Below are positions 1 through 6,296 of a stretch of DNA of 19,575 nt, piece after piece; within the stretch, counting starts at the first letter, position 1; each line of letters begins with the position of its first letter. The notes beneath the pieces were generated by a model, which was given only the letters and a program-made list of their open reading frames with translations, was not told where the DNA came from and ran no database searches. The translations under genes were made by a program, and so were the position numbers. The DNA comes from Gammaproteobacteria bacterium (GTDB taxonomy: Bacteria; Pseudomonadota; Gammaproteobacteria; Magnimaribacterales; AG-339-G14), in the NCBI GenBank assembly GCA_002689405.1, contig NZFZ01000023.1:1-19575 (forward strand), given 5' to 3'.

Positions 1-1668
1 CATATTTGGATAATTTGGTCCTCCCATGCCTTCTGGAGTTACCCAAACAATATTCTGGCTTGGATCTTTGATATCACAAGTTTTACAATGCACACAATTC
101 TGAGCATTGATCTGAAATTTCTGTTCGCCATCCTTCTCAACGACTTCATATACTCCGGCAGGACAATATCTTTGTGCGGGTTCGTCGTATTCAGGAAGAT
201 TTACCGAGATAGGAACGGAAGCATCTTTTAAAGTGAGATGACAAGGCTGGTCTTCTTCGTGATTAGTATTAGAAAGAAAAACAGAGGATAATTTATCAAA
301 ACTTACAACCCCATCGGGTTTTGGATAATCTATTTTCTTTGATTCAGAAGCTTTTTTTAAACAAGCGTAGTCAGGAGTGGGGTGATTTAAAGTAAATGGG
401 AGTTTGCCTCTAAAGATAAATTGATCTAAAGCAGCTAACGCAACTCCCAAAAGACCTTTGAAACCCCATTTTAATCCATTATGTAAAAAGGGACCCCAAT
501 TTCTAGCTTTATGCAATTCTTTATCTACCCAAGAATTCGTAAATTTCTCTTCATATGAAATCAAATCTTCACCAACTAAATCTTTTTGAAGAGCTTCATA
601 AATCGTTTCAGCTGCAATCATTCCTGACTTCATTGCAGTGTGAGTGCCTTTAATTTTTGGAAAGTTCAGGGTGCCAGCATTATCTCCGACCAACAAACCT
701 CCAGGAAAAGACATTTTCGGTCTAGATTGATAGCCGCCTTTTATTAATGCCCTGGCTCCATATGCAACTCTTTTACCTTTTTCAAGGATCTTTTTAATGT
801 CCTTATGCTGTTTCCATTGTTGGAATTCATCAAACGGGCTTAAATGCGGATTTTCATAATCTAGAGGAACAACGTAACCTAAATAAACTTGATTATTTTC
901 TCCATGATAAAAATAAGATCCTGAAATGGTTCCATTACTTGGCCAACCCATAGTATGCATTACAGTTCCTTCTTTATGATCTTCAGGAGAAATGTCCCAT
1001 ATTTCTTTAAAACCTATACCGTAGTGTTGAGGGTCTCTGTTTTCATCTAAATTAAACTTTTTAATTAATTGTTTACCTAAATGTCCTCTGCAACCTTCTG
1101 CAAAAACAGTGTATTTACCTCTAAGCTCCATGGATGGCTGATAAGAAGGTTTCTTCTCACCATCTTTAGAAATACCCATTTCACCCGTAAGCACTCCTTT
1201 GACAACATTCTCTTCAAAAATTACTTCGGCTGCTGTAAATCCAGGAAAAATTTCAACTCCTAGAGATTCGGCCTGTGTTGCTAACCATCTTGTAAAGTTA
1301 GCCAAACTCATGACGTAATTTCCATGGTTATTAAATGTTGGAATTAAAAAACTAGGAAATGGTATGTTGATAGAAGAATTTTCAGAAATCATAAATTTGA
1401 CGATATCTTTGGTAGCAGGCGAATTTAAGGGGGCTTCTTTTTCTTTCCAGTCAGGAATTAGCTCGTTCAATGCAGTAGGTTCGAATACATTTCCGGAGAG
1501 AATGTGAGCGCCAATTTCAGAGCCTTTTTCAAGAACGCAAACGGATACGTCTTTTCCTTCAGCACTAGCTAGTTGTTTAACTTTAATTGCAGAGGATAAG
1601 CCAGAAGGGCCTCCGCCAATAATAAGAACGTCATAGTCCATGACATCTCGTTCTACTTGTTCATTCAT
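1..1668 (-). CDS. Electron transfer flavoprotein:ubiquinone oxidoreductase (ETF-QO)
   Basis: Membrane-associated iron-sulfur flavoprotein that takes electrons from reduced ETF and passes them to ubiquinone, linking acyl-CoA dehydrogenases to the respiratory chain. Translating the minus strand from ATG 1668 gives 556 codons without a stop. The dinucleotide-binding loop GGGPSG is at residues 18-23. The 4Fe-4S cysteines are C502, C525, C528 and C531, with the C-x2-C-x2-C spacing and the upstream Cys typical of the family. The last visible residues read GGPNYPNM, the usual ETF-QO C-terminus, so the gene is probably complete with its stop just outside the window. An AAGAGATG Shine-Dalgarno-like stretch precedes the start; a second in-frame Met is residue 10. 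It is divergent from etfB-etfA, its electron donor, an arrangement also known in Pseudomonas. Confidence 0.96.
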   Translation of the reverse strand, partial: MNEQVERDVMDYDVLIIGGGPSGLSSAIKVKQLASAEGKDVSVCVLEKGSEIGAHILSGNVFEPTALNELIPDWKEKEAPLNSPATKDIVKFMISENSSINIPFPSFLIPTFNNHGNYVMSLANFTRWLATQAESLGVEIFPGFTAAEVIFEENVVKGVLTGEMGISKDGEKKPSYQPSMELRGKYTVFAEGCRGHLGKQLIKKFNLDENRDPQHYGIGFKEIWDISPEDHKEGTVMHTMGWPSNGTISGSYFYHGENNQVYLGYVVPLDYENPHLSPFDEFQQWKQHKDIKKILEKGKRVAYGARALIKGGYQSRPKMSFPGGLLVGDNAGTLNFPKIKGTHTAMKSGMIAAETIYEALQKDLVGEDLISYEEKFTNSWVDKELHKARNWGPFLHNGLKWGFKGLLGVALAALDQFIFRGKLPFTLNHPTPDYACLKKASESKKIDYPKPDGVVSFDKLSSVFLSNTNHEEDQPCHLTLKDASVPISVNLPEYDEPAQRYCPAGVYEVVEKDGEQKFQINAQNCVHCKTCDIKDPSQNIVWVTPEGMGGPNYPNM

Positions 1669-1717
1669 AATTCATCTCTTTAGGGCTAATTATTAAGATA
1701 TAACCCATTTATTTAGC

Positions 1718-1731
1718 AGTATTTTAATACT
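1718..1731. repeat. Inverted repeat AGTATT-TT-AATACT
   Basis: Perfect 6-bp arms separated by two bases, ending directly upstream of the candidate -35 of the etfB promoter. This is a typical place for an operator. No matching regulator consensus is recognised, and AT-rich DNA makes chance inverted repeats fairly common. Confidence 0.45.
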
Positions 1732-1759
1732 TTGATGAAAAGTCATCATCCTATAGAAT
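1732..1759 (+). promoter_or_regulatory. Candidate sigma70 promoter of etfBA-nfuA
   Basis: A -35-like TTGATG at 1732-1737 is followed after 16 bp by a -10-like TAGAAT at 1754-1759. Transcription would start near 1766 and leave a leader of roughly 38 nt before etfB. An AAGGG ribosome-binding site lies at 1793-1797, six bases before the start codon. The -35 matches the consensus at only four of six positions, so the call is tentative. Confidence 0.4.
1733..1748. repeat. Inverted repeat TGATGA-AAAG-TCATCA
   Basis: Perfect 6-bp arms with a 4-bp spacer, lying across the -35 and spacer of the candidate etfB promoter and one base after the previous inverted repeat. A protein bound here would block that promoter. 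Function is inferred only from position and symmetry. Confidence 0.45.
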
Positions 1760-1803
1760 ATATGCTTCTTGAGTTATTCCACTAACTATTATAAGGGTAA
1801 TAT

Positions 1804-2556
1804 ATGAAAATTTTAGTACCAATAAAGAGAGTTGTAGATTACAACGTTAAAGTTAGGCCAAAAGCTGACGAATCGGGTGTAGACCTAAACAATGTCAAAA
1901 TGGCTATTAATCCTTTCTGTGAAATCGCAGTTGAAGAAGCTGTAAGACTCAAAGAAGCAGGCTCAGCCACTGAAATAATTGCAGTTACTGTTGGAGCTGA
2001 AAATACACAAGAACAACTTAGAACGGCACTTGCTTTAGGAGCAGATAGAGCAATTTTAGTAGAAACTGACTTGGAGGTTGAACCTTTGGGTATCTCAAAA
2101 GTTCTCAAGGCTATCGTTGAAAAAGAATCTCCAAATCTAATTATTATGGGCAAACAGGCCATTGATGGAGATAATAATCAAACAGGACAAATGTTAGCTG
2201 CCTTAATGAACTATCCTCAAGCAACTTTCGCTTCGGAACTCAAAATTGAAGGCGAAAACGCAGTTGTTACTAGAGAAGTGGATGGCGGTCTTCAAACTAT
2301 TTCCATCAATTTACCTGCAGTAGTTACATCAGATCTCAGACTTAATGAGCCTAGATATGCTTCTTTACCAAACATTATGAAGGCAAAACAAAAACCCTTA
2401 GAAGTTATTAAATCTGACGATCTCGGAGTTGATTTAAATCCAAGGATTTCTACTTTAAAAGTTTCTCCTCCTCCAGAAAGAGAGGCGGGTATAATTGTAG
2501 AATCTGTTGACCAATTGGTTGAAAAATTAAAAAATGAAGCAAAGGTGATTTCATGA
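1804..2556 (+). CDS. etfB: Electron transfer flavoprotein beta subunit
   Basis: Small subunit of the soluble ETF heterodimer, which accepts electrons from acyl-CoA dehydrogenases and delivers them to ETF-QO. At 250 residues it matches the usual length of about 250. Visible hallmarks are the N-terminal [14 protein letters not shown], the [11 protein letters not shown] helix at about 36-46, the AMP-binding segment [11 protein letters not shown] at about 119-129, and the C-terminal recognition-loop region [14 protein letters not shown] followed by DDLGVDL. The start is supported by AAGGG six bases upstream. It overlaps etfA by 4 nt (ATGA), implying translational coupling and equal subunit production. 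Confidence 0.97.
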   Translation: MKILVPIKRVVDYNVKVRPKADESGVDLNNVKMAINPFCEIAVEEAVRLKEAGSATEIIAVTVGAENTQEQLRTALALGADRAILVETDLEVEPLGISKVLKAIVEKESPNLIIMGKQAIDGDNNQTGQMLAALMNYPQATFASELKIEGENAVVTREVDGGLQTISINLPAVVTSDLRLNEPRYASLPNIMKAKQKPLEVIKSDDLGVDLNPRISTLKVSPPPEREAGIIVESVDQLVEKLKNEAKVIS

Positions 2557-3482
2557 CAGCATTAGTAATAGCAGAACACGATAACAAAGAGCTAAAAGTC
2601 TCAACACAAAACACAATAAGCGCAGCTTCGAAGCTAGATAACGATATTCATGTGCTAGTTGCCGGTTCGGAATGTAACGCAGTTGCTGAAGAAGCAGCTA
2701 CATGTGAAGGAGTTACAAAAGTTTTGTATGTTGATTCAAAAGAGTATGAAAATTTTCTAGCGGAAAATGTTGCAAACTTAATCAAAAACGTTAGTAATGA
2801 TTATTCTTCAATTTTGGCTCCTGCAACTACTAATGGTAAAAATTACATGCCAAGAGTTGCTGCCCTTTTGGATGTGGCACAAATTTCAGATATCAGTTCA
2901 GTCGAATCAGAAGATACTTTTCAAAGACCGATTTATGCTGGAAATTGCATAGCTACTGTTCAATCATCGGATGCAAAAAAAGTAATTACTGTCAGAACTA
3001 CTGCATTTGATGCAGCAGCTAAAGGCTCTAACAGTGCCGAAATTTTAAAATTAGAAGAAGTAAATGATGCCGGTATATCTGAATTTATTAGAGAAGAGTT
3101 GGCTAAATCAGACCGTCCTGAATTAACAGCTGCCGAAGTGGTTATTTCTGGTGGAAGAGGTATGCAAAACGGCGATAACTTTACTTTGCTTGAAGGTATA
3201 GCAGATAAATTAGGTGCAGCTATAGGAGCTTCGAGAGCAGCAGTTGACTCAGGATTTGTTCCAAACGACTATCAAGTTGGCCAAACTGGAAAAATAGTAG
3301 CTCCTAATCTATACATCGCTGTAGGTATTTCCGGTGCAATTCAGCATTTAGCTGGAATGAAAGACAGTAAAGTTATTGTTGCAATCAACAAAGACGAAGA
3401 TGCGCCTATCTTTCAAGTTGCAGATTATGGATTAGTTGCAGACTTATTTACCGCTTTACCTGAAATGGAGTCAAAAATATAA
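2553..3482 (+). CDS. etfA: Electron transfer flavoprotein alpha subunit
   Basis: Large, FAD-carrying subunit of ETF. It has 309 residues, the normal bacterial length. The N-terminal domain is followed by the FAD-binding C-terminal half: GGRGM at 200-204, [20 protein letters not shown] at 225-244, and the signature region from residue 251 ([15 protein letters not shown]) to [16 protein letters not shown] (278-293). Its start lies inside the end of etfB in an ATGA overlap. Only three bases separate its stop from nfuA, so the three genes are very likely one transcript. Confidence 0.97.
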   Translation: MTALVIAEHDNKELKVSTQNTISAASKLDNDIHVLVAGSECNAVAEEAATCEGVTKVLYVDSKEYENFLAENVANLIKNVSNDYSSILAPATTNGKNYMPRVAALLDVAQISDISSVESEDTFQRPIYAGNCIATVQSSDAKKVITVRTTAFDAAAKGSNSAEILKLEEVNDAGISEFIREELAKSDRPELTAAEVVISGGRGMQNGDNFTLLEGIADKLGAAIGASRAAVDSGFVPNDYQVGQTGKIVAPNLYIAVGISGAIQHLAGMKDSKVIVAINKDEDAPIFQVADYGLVADLFTALPEMESKI

Positions 3483-3485
3483 AAT

Positions 3486-4070
3486 ATGTCTCCGGTTACA
3501 ATCTCAGATTCTGCTGTAACTTATCTTAAAGATTTACTTAATAGTCAAGAAGAAGAAACAAACATAAAAATATTTGTTTCTGACCCCGGAACTATGAAGG
3601 CCGAAACATGTATTGTTTATTGTAAAGTCGGTGAAGAAGAAGAAGATGACGTTTTAATGGAAGTCGGCGATCTTTCTGTCTATTTAGAAAATGAAAGCCT
3701 TCCTTTTTTAGAAGACTGCAAGGTTGATTACCATCCTGATAAATTTGGAGGACAACTTACAATCAGAGCTCCCAATGCAAAAGTACCGAGTTTGAAAGAA
3801 GATAGTTCTATAGAAGAAAAAATAAATTATTATTTATATAGCGAGATAAATCCTTCGCTTGCGTCTCATGGAGGTGAAGTAAGCCTCGTAGAGGTTATTG
3901 ATTCAAGTAAAGCCGTTCTGAGATTTGGTGGTGGATGCCAAGGTTGCGGTATGGTTGACCTTACTCTAAAAAATGGCGTTGAAAAGACTCTGAAAGATAA
4001 TATTCCTGAGATAACGGAAATAGTTGATTCTACAGATCATTCTTTTAAAGATAATGCATTTTACAAATAA
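3486..4070 (+). CDS. nfuA: Fe-S biogenesis protein NfuA
   Basis: Scaffold/carrier that binds a 4Fe-4S cluster and delivers it to target apoproteins in the cytoplasm. Its 194 residues match E. coli NfuA (about 191). Residues 1-100 form a degenerate A-type (IscA-like) domain. Residues 110-194 form the Nfu domain with the cluster-binding CQGC motif, C151 and C154, in GGGCQGCGMVDLTLKNGV. It follows etfA by three bases; the nearest purine-rich stretch, GGAG at 3467-3470, is too far upstream to be a good ribosome site, so coupling to etfA translation is likely. Position in the etf operon suggests, by inference, supply of a cluster to ETF-QO, which has the matching 4Fe-4S site. Confidence 0.95.
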   Translation: MSPVTISDSAVTYLKDLLNSQEEETNIKIFVSDPGTMKAETCIVYCKVGEEEEDDVLMEVGDLSVYLENESLPFLEDCKVDYHPDKFGGQLTIRAPNAKVPSLKEDSSIEEKINYYLYSEINPSLASHGGEVSLVEVIDSSKAVLRFGGGCQGCGMVDLTLKNGVEKTLKDNIPEITEIVDSTDHSFKDNAFYK

Positions 4071-4087
4071 CGTCTAAATTTGACGTT
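4069..4087 (+). repeat. Small hairpin AACGTC-7-GACGTT after nfuA
   Basis: Perfect 6-bp arms with a TAAATTT loop, starting in the nfuA stop codon and followed by TGTTTCCC. It could be a weak attenuating hairpin between nfuA and sbcB. The arm is short, moderately AT-rich and lacks a proper U-tract, so it is not called as a terminator. Confidence 0.35.
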
Positions 4088-4096
4088 TGTTTCCCT

Positions 4097-4102
4097 TATA
4101 AT
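4097..4102 (+). promoter_or_regulatory. Perfect -10 box TATAAT directly upstream of sbcB
   Basis: A consensus TATAAT ends six bases before the sbcB ATG at 4109, so transcription from it would begin at or within a base or so of the start codon. No acceptable -35 is found 16-18 bp upstream; the TTGACG at 4080-4085 is only 11 bp away, too close. No Shine-Dalgarno is present. Together these fit a leaderless mRNA, but the promoter assignment rests on one hexamer. Confidence 0.4.
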
Positions 4103-4108
4103 TTAGAG

Positions 4109-5524
4109 ATGGTTGCGTCAGACGATCTTTATGTCTTTTATGATACAGAAACAACTGGACTGGATATTAATTTCTCTCAAATCATTCAGGTCGGATGTGT
4201 ATTAACTGACAGTAATTTTAACGTACTCGAAGAGCTTAACTTGAGTTCAAAAGTTCTTCCATGGATAGTTCCTTCACCAGATGCCTTTTTAGTGCATAAA
4301 CAAATCGAATGTCTTGAGTCAGGTCACTCTCATTTTGAGATGATGAAATCATTAAGAGATATGTGGTTGTCATGGGGAAAAGAGAAAAACTTAATATTCG
4401 TCTCATATAACGGTCATCGATTCGATGAAGAACTAGTTCGAAGACAGTTCTACTGGAATCTGTTTGAGCCATATATAACAAATACAAATGGCAATCGTAG
4501 ACTTGATCTGATGAGTCTATTTCAGATAATAGGAAATTTTTATAGTTCAAAAATAAAAGTTCCTCAGGATGAAGATAAAAATATCAGTTTGAAATTAACT
4601 GATTTAGCTGAAGAGAATAATATTTCCGCAGAAAATGCTCACGATGCAATTGTTGATTGTATGCTGATGGTTAATTTGATGAAAGAAATTAAAAAGCATG
4701 CGCCTGAGGCATTGGATGCAGCTGTAAAAGGATCTTCAAAAAATGGAAATATTGAGCTTACAAAGTCCAGTCCTTTCTCTATTTTGGGTGAGATCTATCG
4801 GAAGAAAAAATACATCTATCCTGTAATTTCGTGTGGACAAAATCCCAATCAAACCAATCAGGTTGCATTGATAGATTTATATTTTGATCCAAAAAAAATG
4901 TTTGATATGTCGGATTATGAATTATCAGAACAATTTGGAGCTGGAGGAGGGCTTAAAACAATTTCAATAAATAAAAGCATACCTTTGATGCCAGTAGACA
5001 AAATTATAAATATCGAAGAATTTCTTGACTCGCCCTTCAAATTGTTGGCATCAAGGGCTCAGCAAGTAATTGAGAATACAGAATTCCAAAATAGAATTTG
5101 CGAACTATTATCTATCAACCAAAGAGAATATCCCCCAAATAAATATATAGAACAAAAGGTATATGAGAGATTTCCCTCAAATAGCGATAAACTTTGGATG
5201 GAAAGATTTGAAATATCAACTTGGGCAGAAAAAGCAAAACTACTAAATGGGTTTGAAGATGAAAGATACAGAGAGCTATCCCAAAGACTCATCAACTATT
5301 TAAAACCTGAATTTTCATCTAACAAAGAACAAGACAACTATCACGAATTTCTAAAAGAGAGGCTTATAGTAAATGGTCCTTGGAAAATGACATTGGAAAA
5401 AGCAATCTCAAGAACAAATTCATTGAAGATTGAGGCAGAAGAAAATAACGATCAAGAAAAATTAGAAATCATTAGTTCTTTATTAAATCATTATCAGGAG
5501 AAAAAAGCTCTTTCTGAGCTTTAG
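4109..5524 (+). CDS. sbcB: Exodeoxyribonuclease I (single-strand 3'-5' exonuclease)
   Basis: Processive 3'-to-5' exonuclease on single-stranded DNA, acting in mismatch repair and recombination. At 471 residues it is close to E. coli ExoI (475). The DEDDh catalytic set is visible: D12 and E14 in YDTETTGLD, D106 in NGHRFDEE, and H178 with D183 in HDAIVD. The rest covers the SH3-like and C-terminal helical regions of the ExoI family, with conserved blocks such as RYRELSQRLINYLKPE. The catalytic motif lies so close to the N-terminus that no later start is possible. No ribosome-binding site precedes the ATG. The 3' end overlaps the convergent csiV by 53 bp. Confidence 0.95.
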   Translation: MVASDDLYVFYDTETTGLDINFSQIIQVGCVLTDSNFNVLEELNLSSKVLPWIVPSPDAFLVHKQIECLESGHSHFEMMKSLRDMWLSWGKEKNLIFVSYNGHRFDEELVRRQFYWNLFEPYITNTNGNRRLDLMSLFQIIGNFYSSKIKVPQDEDKNISLKLTDLAEENNISAENAHDAIVDCMLMVNLMKEIKKHAPEALDAAVKGSSKNGNIELTKSSPFSILGEIYRKKKYIYPVISCGQNPNQTNQVALIDLYFDPKKMFDMSDYELSEQFGAGGGLKTISINKSIPLMPVDKIINIEEFLDSPFKLLASRAQQVIENTEFQNRICELLSINQREYPPNKYIEQKVYERFPSNSDKLWMERFEISTWAEKAKLLNGFEDERYRELSQRLINYLKPEFSSNKEQDNYHEFLKERLIVNGPWKMTLEKAISRTNSLKIEAEENNDQEKLEIISSLLNHYQEKKALSEL

Positions 5525-6296
5525 TAAGCTTTATTAGCATCCCGAATTTTGGATGGTCTACATAGTGTAGCTCACCACTACGAAATTTTTTTGAGTGTAC
5601 AACTTCGTAGAAAACTTTTTGATTTTTTTCTTTAAATATATCTAGCTCTTTTTCTTCATTAAATACATTTTTTCCGACAATTATTTTTTCATCCTGAGTA
5701 AAAAAAGGATCTAATTCAGAAAGATATAATTTTGAAGTGAAGTGAAGGAAACGTTCTTTGTAGAGTTGAAAAAAACCAAATATCCTAGACCCCTTAAAAA
5801 AACCACTATCGATAAAAATAAGCTCAGCTTTATCTTTATTCTTTATATTTTGGAACCATGATTTTGTAGAAATAACTCTAAAGTCTCTACTTATTGCAAT
5901 TTTAGAAACTTCAGCTGATAGAGAAAATTCTCTGCCAGAATCAATTTCAAATACAGATTTTTTTACCCCTAAAGTTGGAATAGCTTCAATATTACTTGGA
6001 ATTTGATTTTCAGTAATAGACGAATCTGAGTCTTCTTCAATTTTTACCGACATAAATAAATCTTGAAATTTATATTCAAGATTAAACGGCAATGAATTAA
6101 TTTCTAATTCAGGATAAGGAAACTCGGCAAGAAAAGTTATATTATCTGGGATATCAAGTTCAGGAGGGAGAAACTTTTCATTAGTTTCAAATTCAGGAAG
6201 GTATTTGATTAAAATCAAATCAACTAAATAAAGCTGCTCTTCAGAAATTAAATTTATTGAAAAAAGGGTTAGCAAAAGAGATAGTTTATATTTCAT
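5472..6296 (-). CDS. csiV: CsiV family periplasmic peptidoglycan-binding protein
   Basis: Secreted cell-envelope protein; in Vibrio cholerae CsiV binds peptidoglycan and supports PBP1A-dependent wall synthesis. I place the start at ATG 6296 (274 aa), because the upstream in-frame codon at 6305 is TTG and the ATG gives a clean signal peptide, MKYKLSLLLTLFSINLIS, probably cut near residue 18. The mature protein begins with the family-typical hydrophobic strand YLVDLILIKYLP. The C-terminal half carries the hallmark stretch RFLHF and, near the end, FRSGELHYVDHPKFGMLI. No ribosome-binding site is evident; the start overlaps the end of mfd by 11 bp, so translational coupling is likely. A csiV gene next to mfd is a known gammaproteobacterial arrangement. 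The central region is poorly conserved. Confidence 0.8.
   Translation of the reverse strand: MKYKLSLLLTLFSINLISEEQLYLVDLILIKYLPEFETNEKFLPPELDIPDNITFLAEFPYPELEINSLPFNLEYKFQDLFMSVKIEEDSDSSITENQIPSNIEAIPTLGVKKSVFEIDSGREFSLSAEVSKIAISRDFRVISTKSWFQNIKNKDKAELIFIDSGFFKGSRIFGFFQLYKERFLHFTSKLYLSELDPFFTQDEKIIVGKNVFNEEKELDIFKEKNQKVFYEVVHSKKFRSGELHYVDHPKFGMLIKLTKAQKELFSPDNDLIKN

Larger units (their letters stand above)
1669..1803. promoter_or_regulatory. Divergent intergenic region between ETF-QO and etfB
   Basis: This 135-bp AT-rich region separates the divergent ETF-QO and etfBA units and must hold the promoters of both. It contains two adjacent inverted repeats (1718-1731 and 1733-1748) overlapping a plausible sigma70 promoter for etfB. 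No convincing -35/-10 pair was found for the ETF-QO direction. The layout suggests joint control of the donor and acceptor genes, but no known operator consensus was recognised. Confidence 0.6.

Noticed and set aside
1..1668. ETF-QO as a truncated gene
   Set aside because: The frame is open to base 1, but the last visible residues match the normal family C-terminus and all cluster cysteines are present, so only the stop codon is probably outside.
4069..4095. Intrinsic terminator after nfuA
   Set aside because: The stem is 6 bp, AT-rich at its base and followed by TGTTTCCC rather than a run of T, so termination is not supported.
4080..4102. TTGACG followed by TATAAT as a complete sigma70 promoter for sbcB
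   Set aside because: The two hexamers are only 11 bp apart, too short for sigma70; only the -10 was retained.
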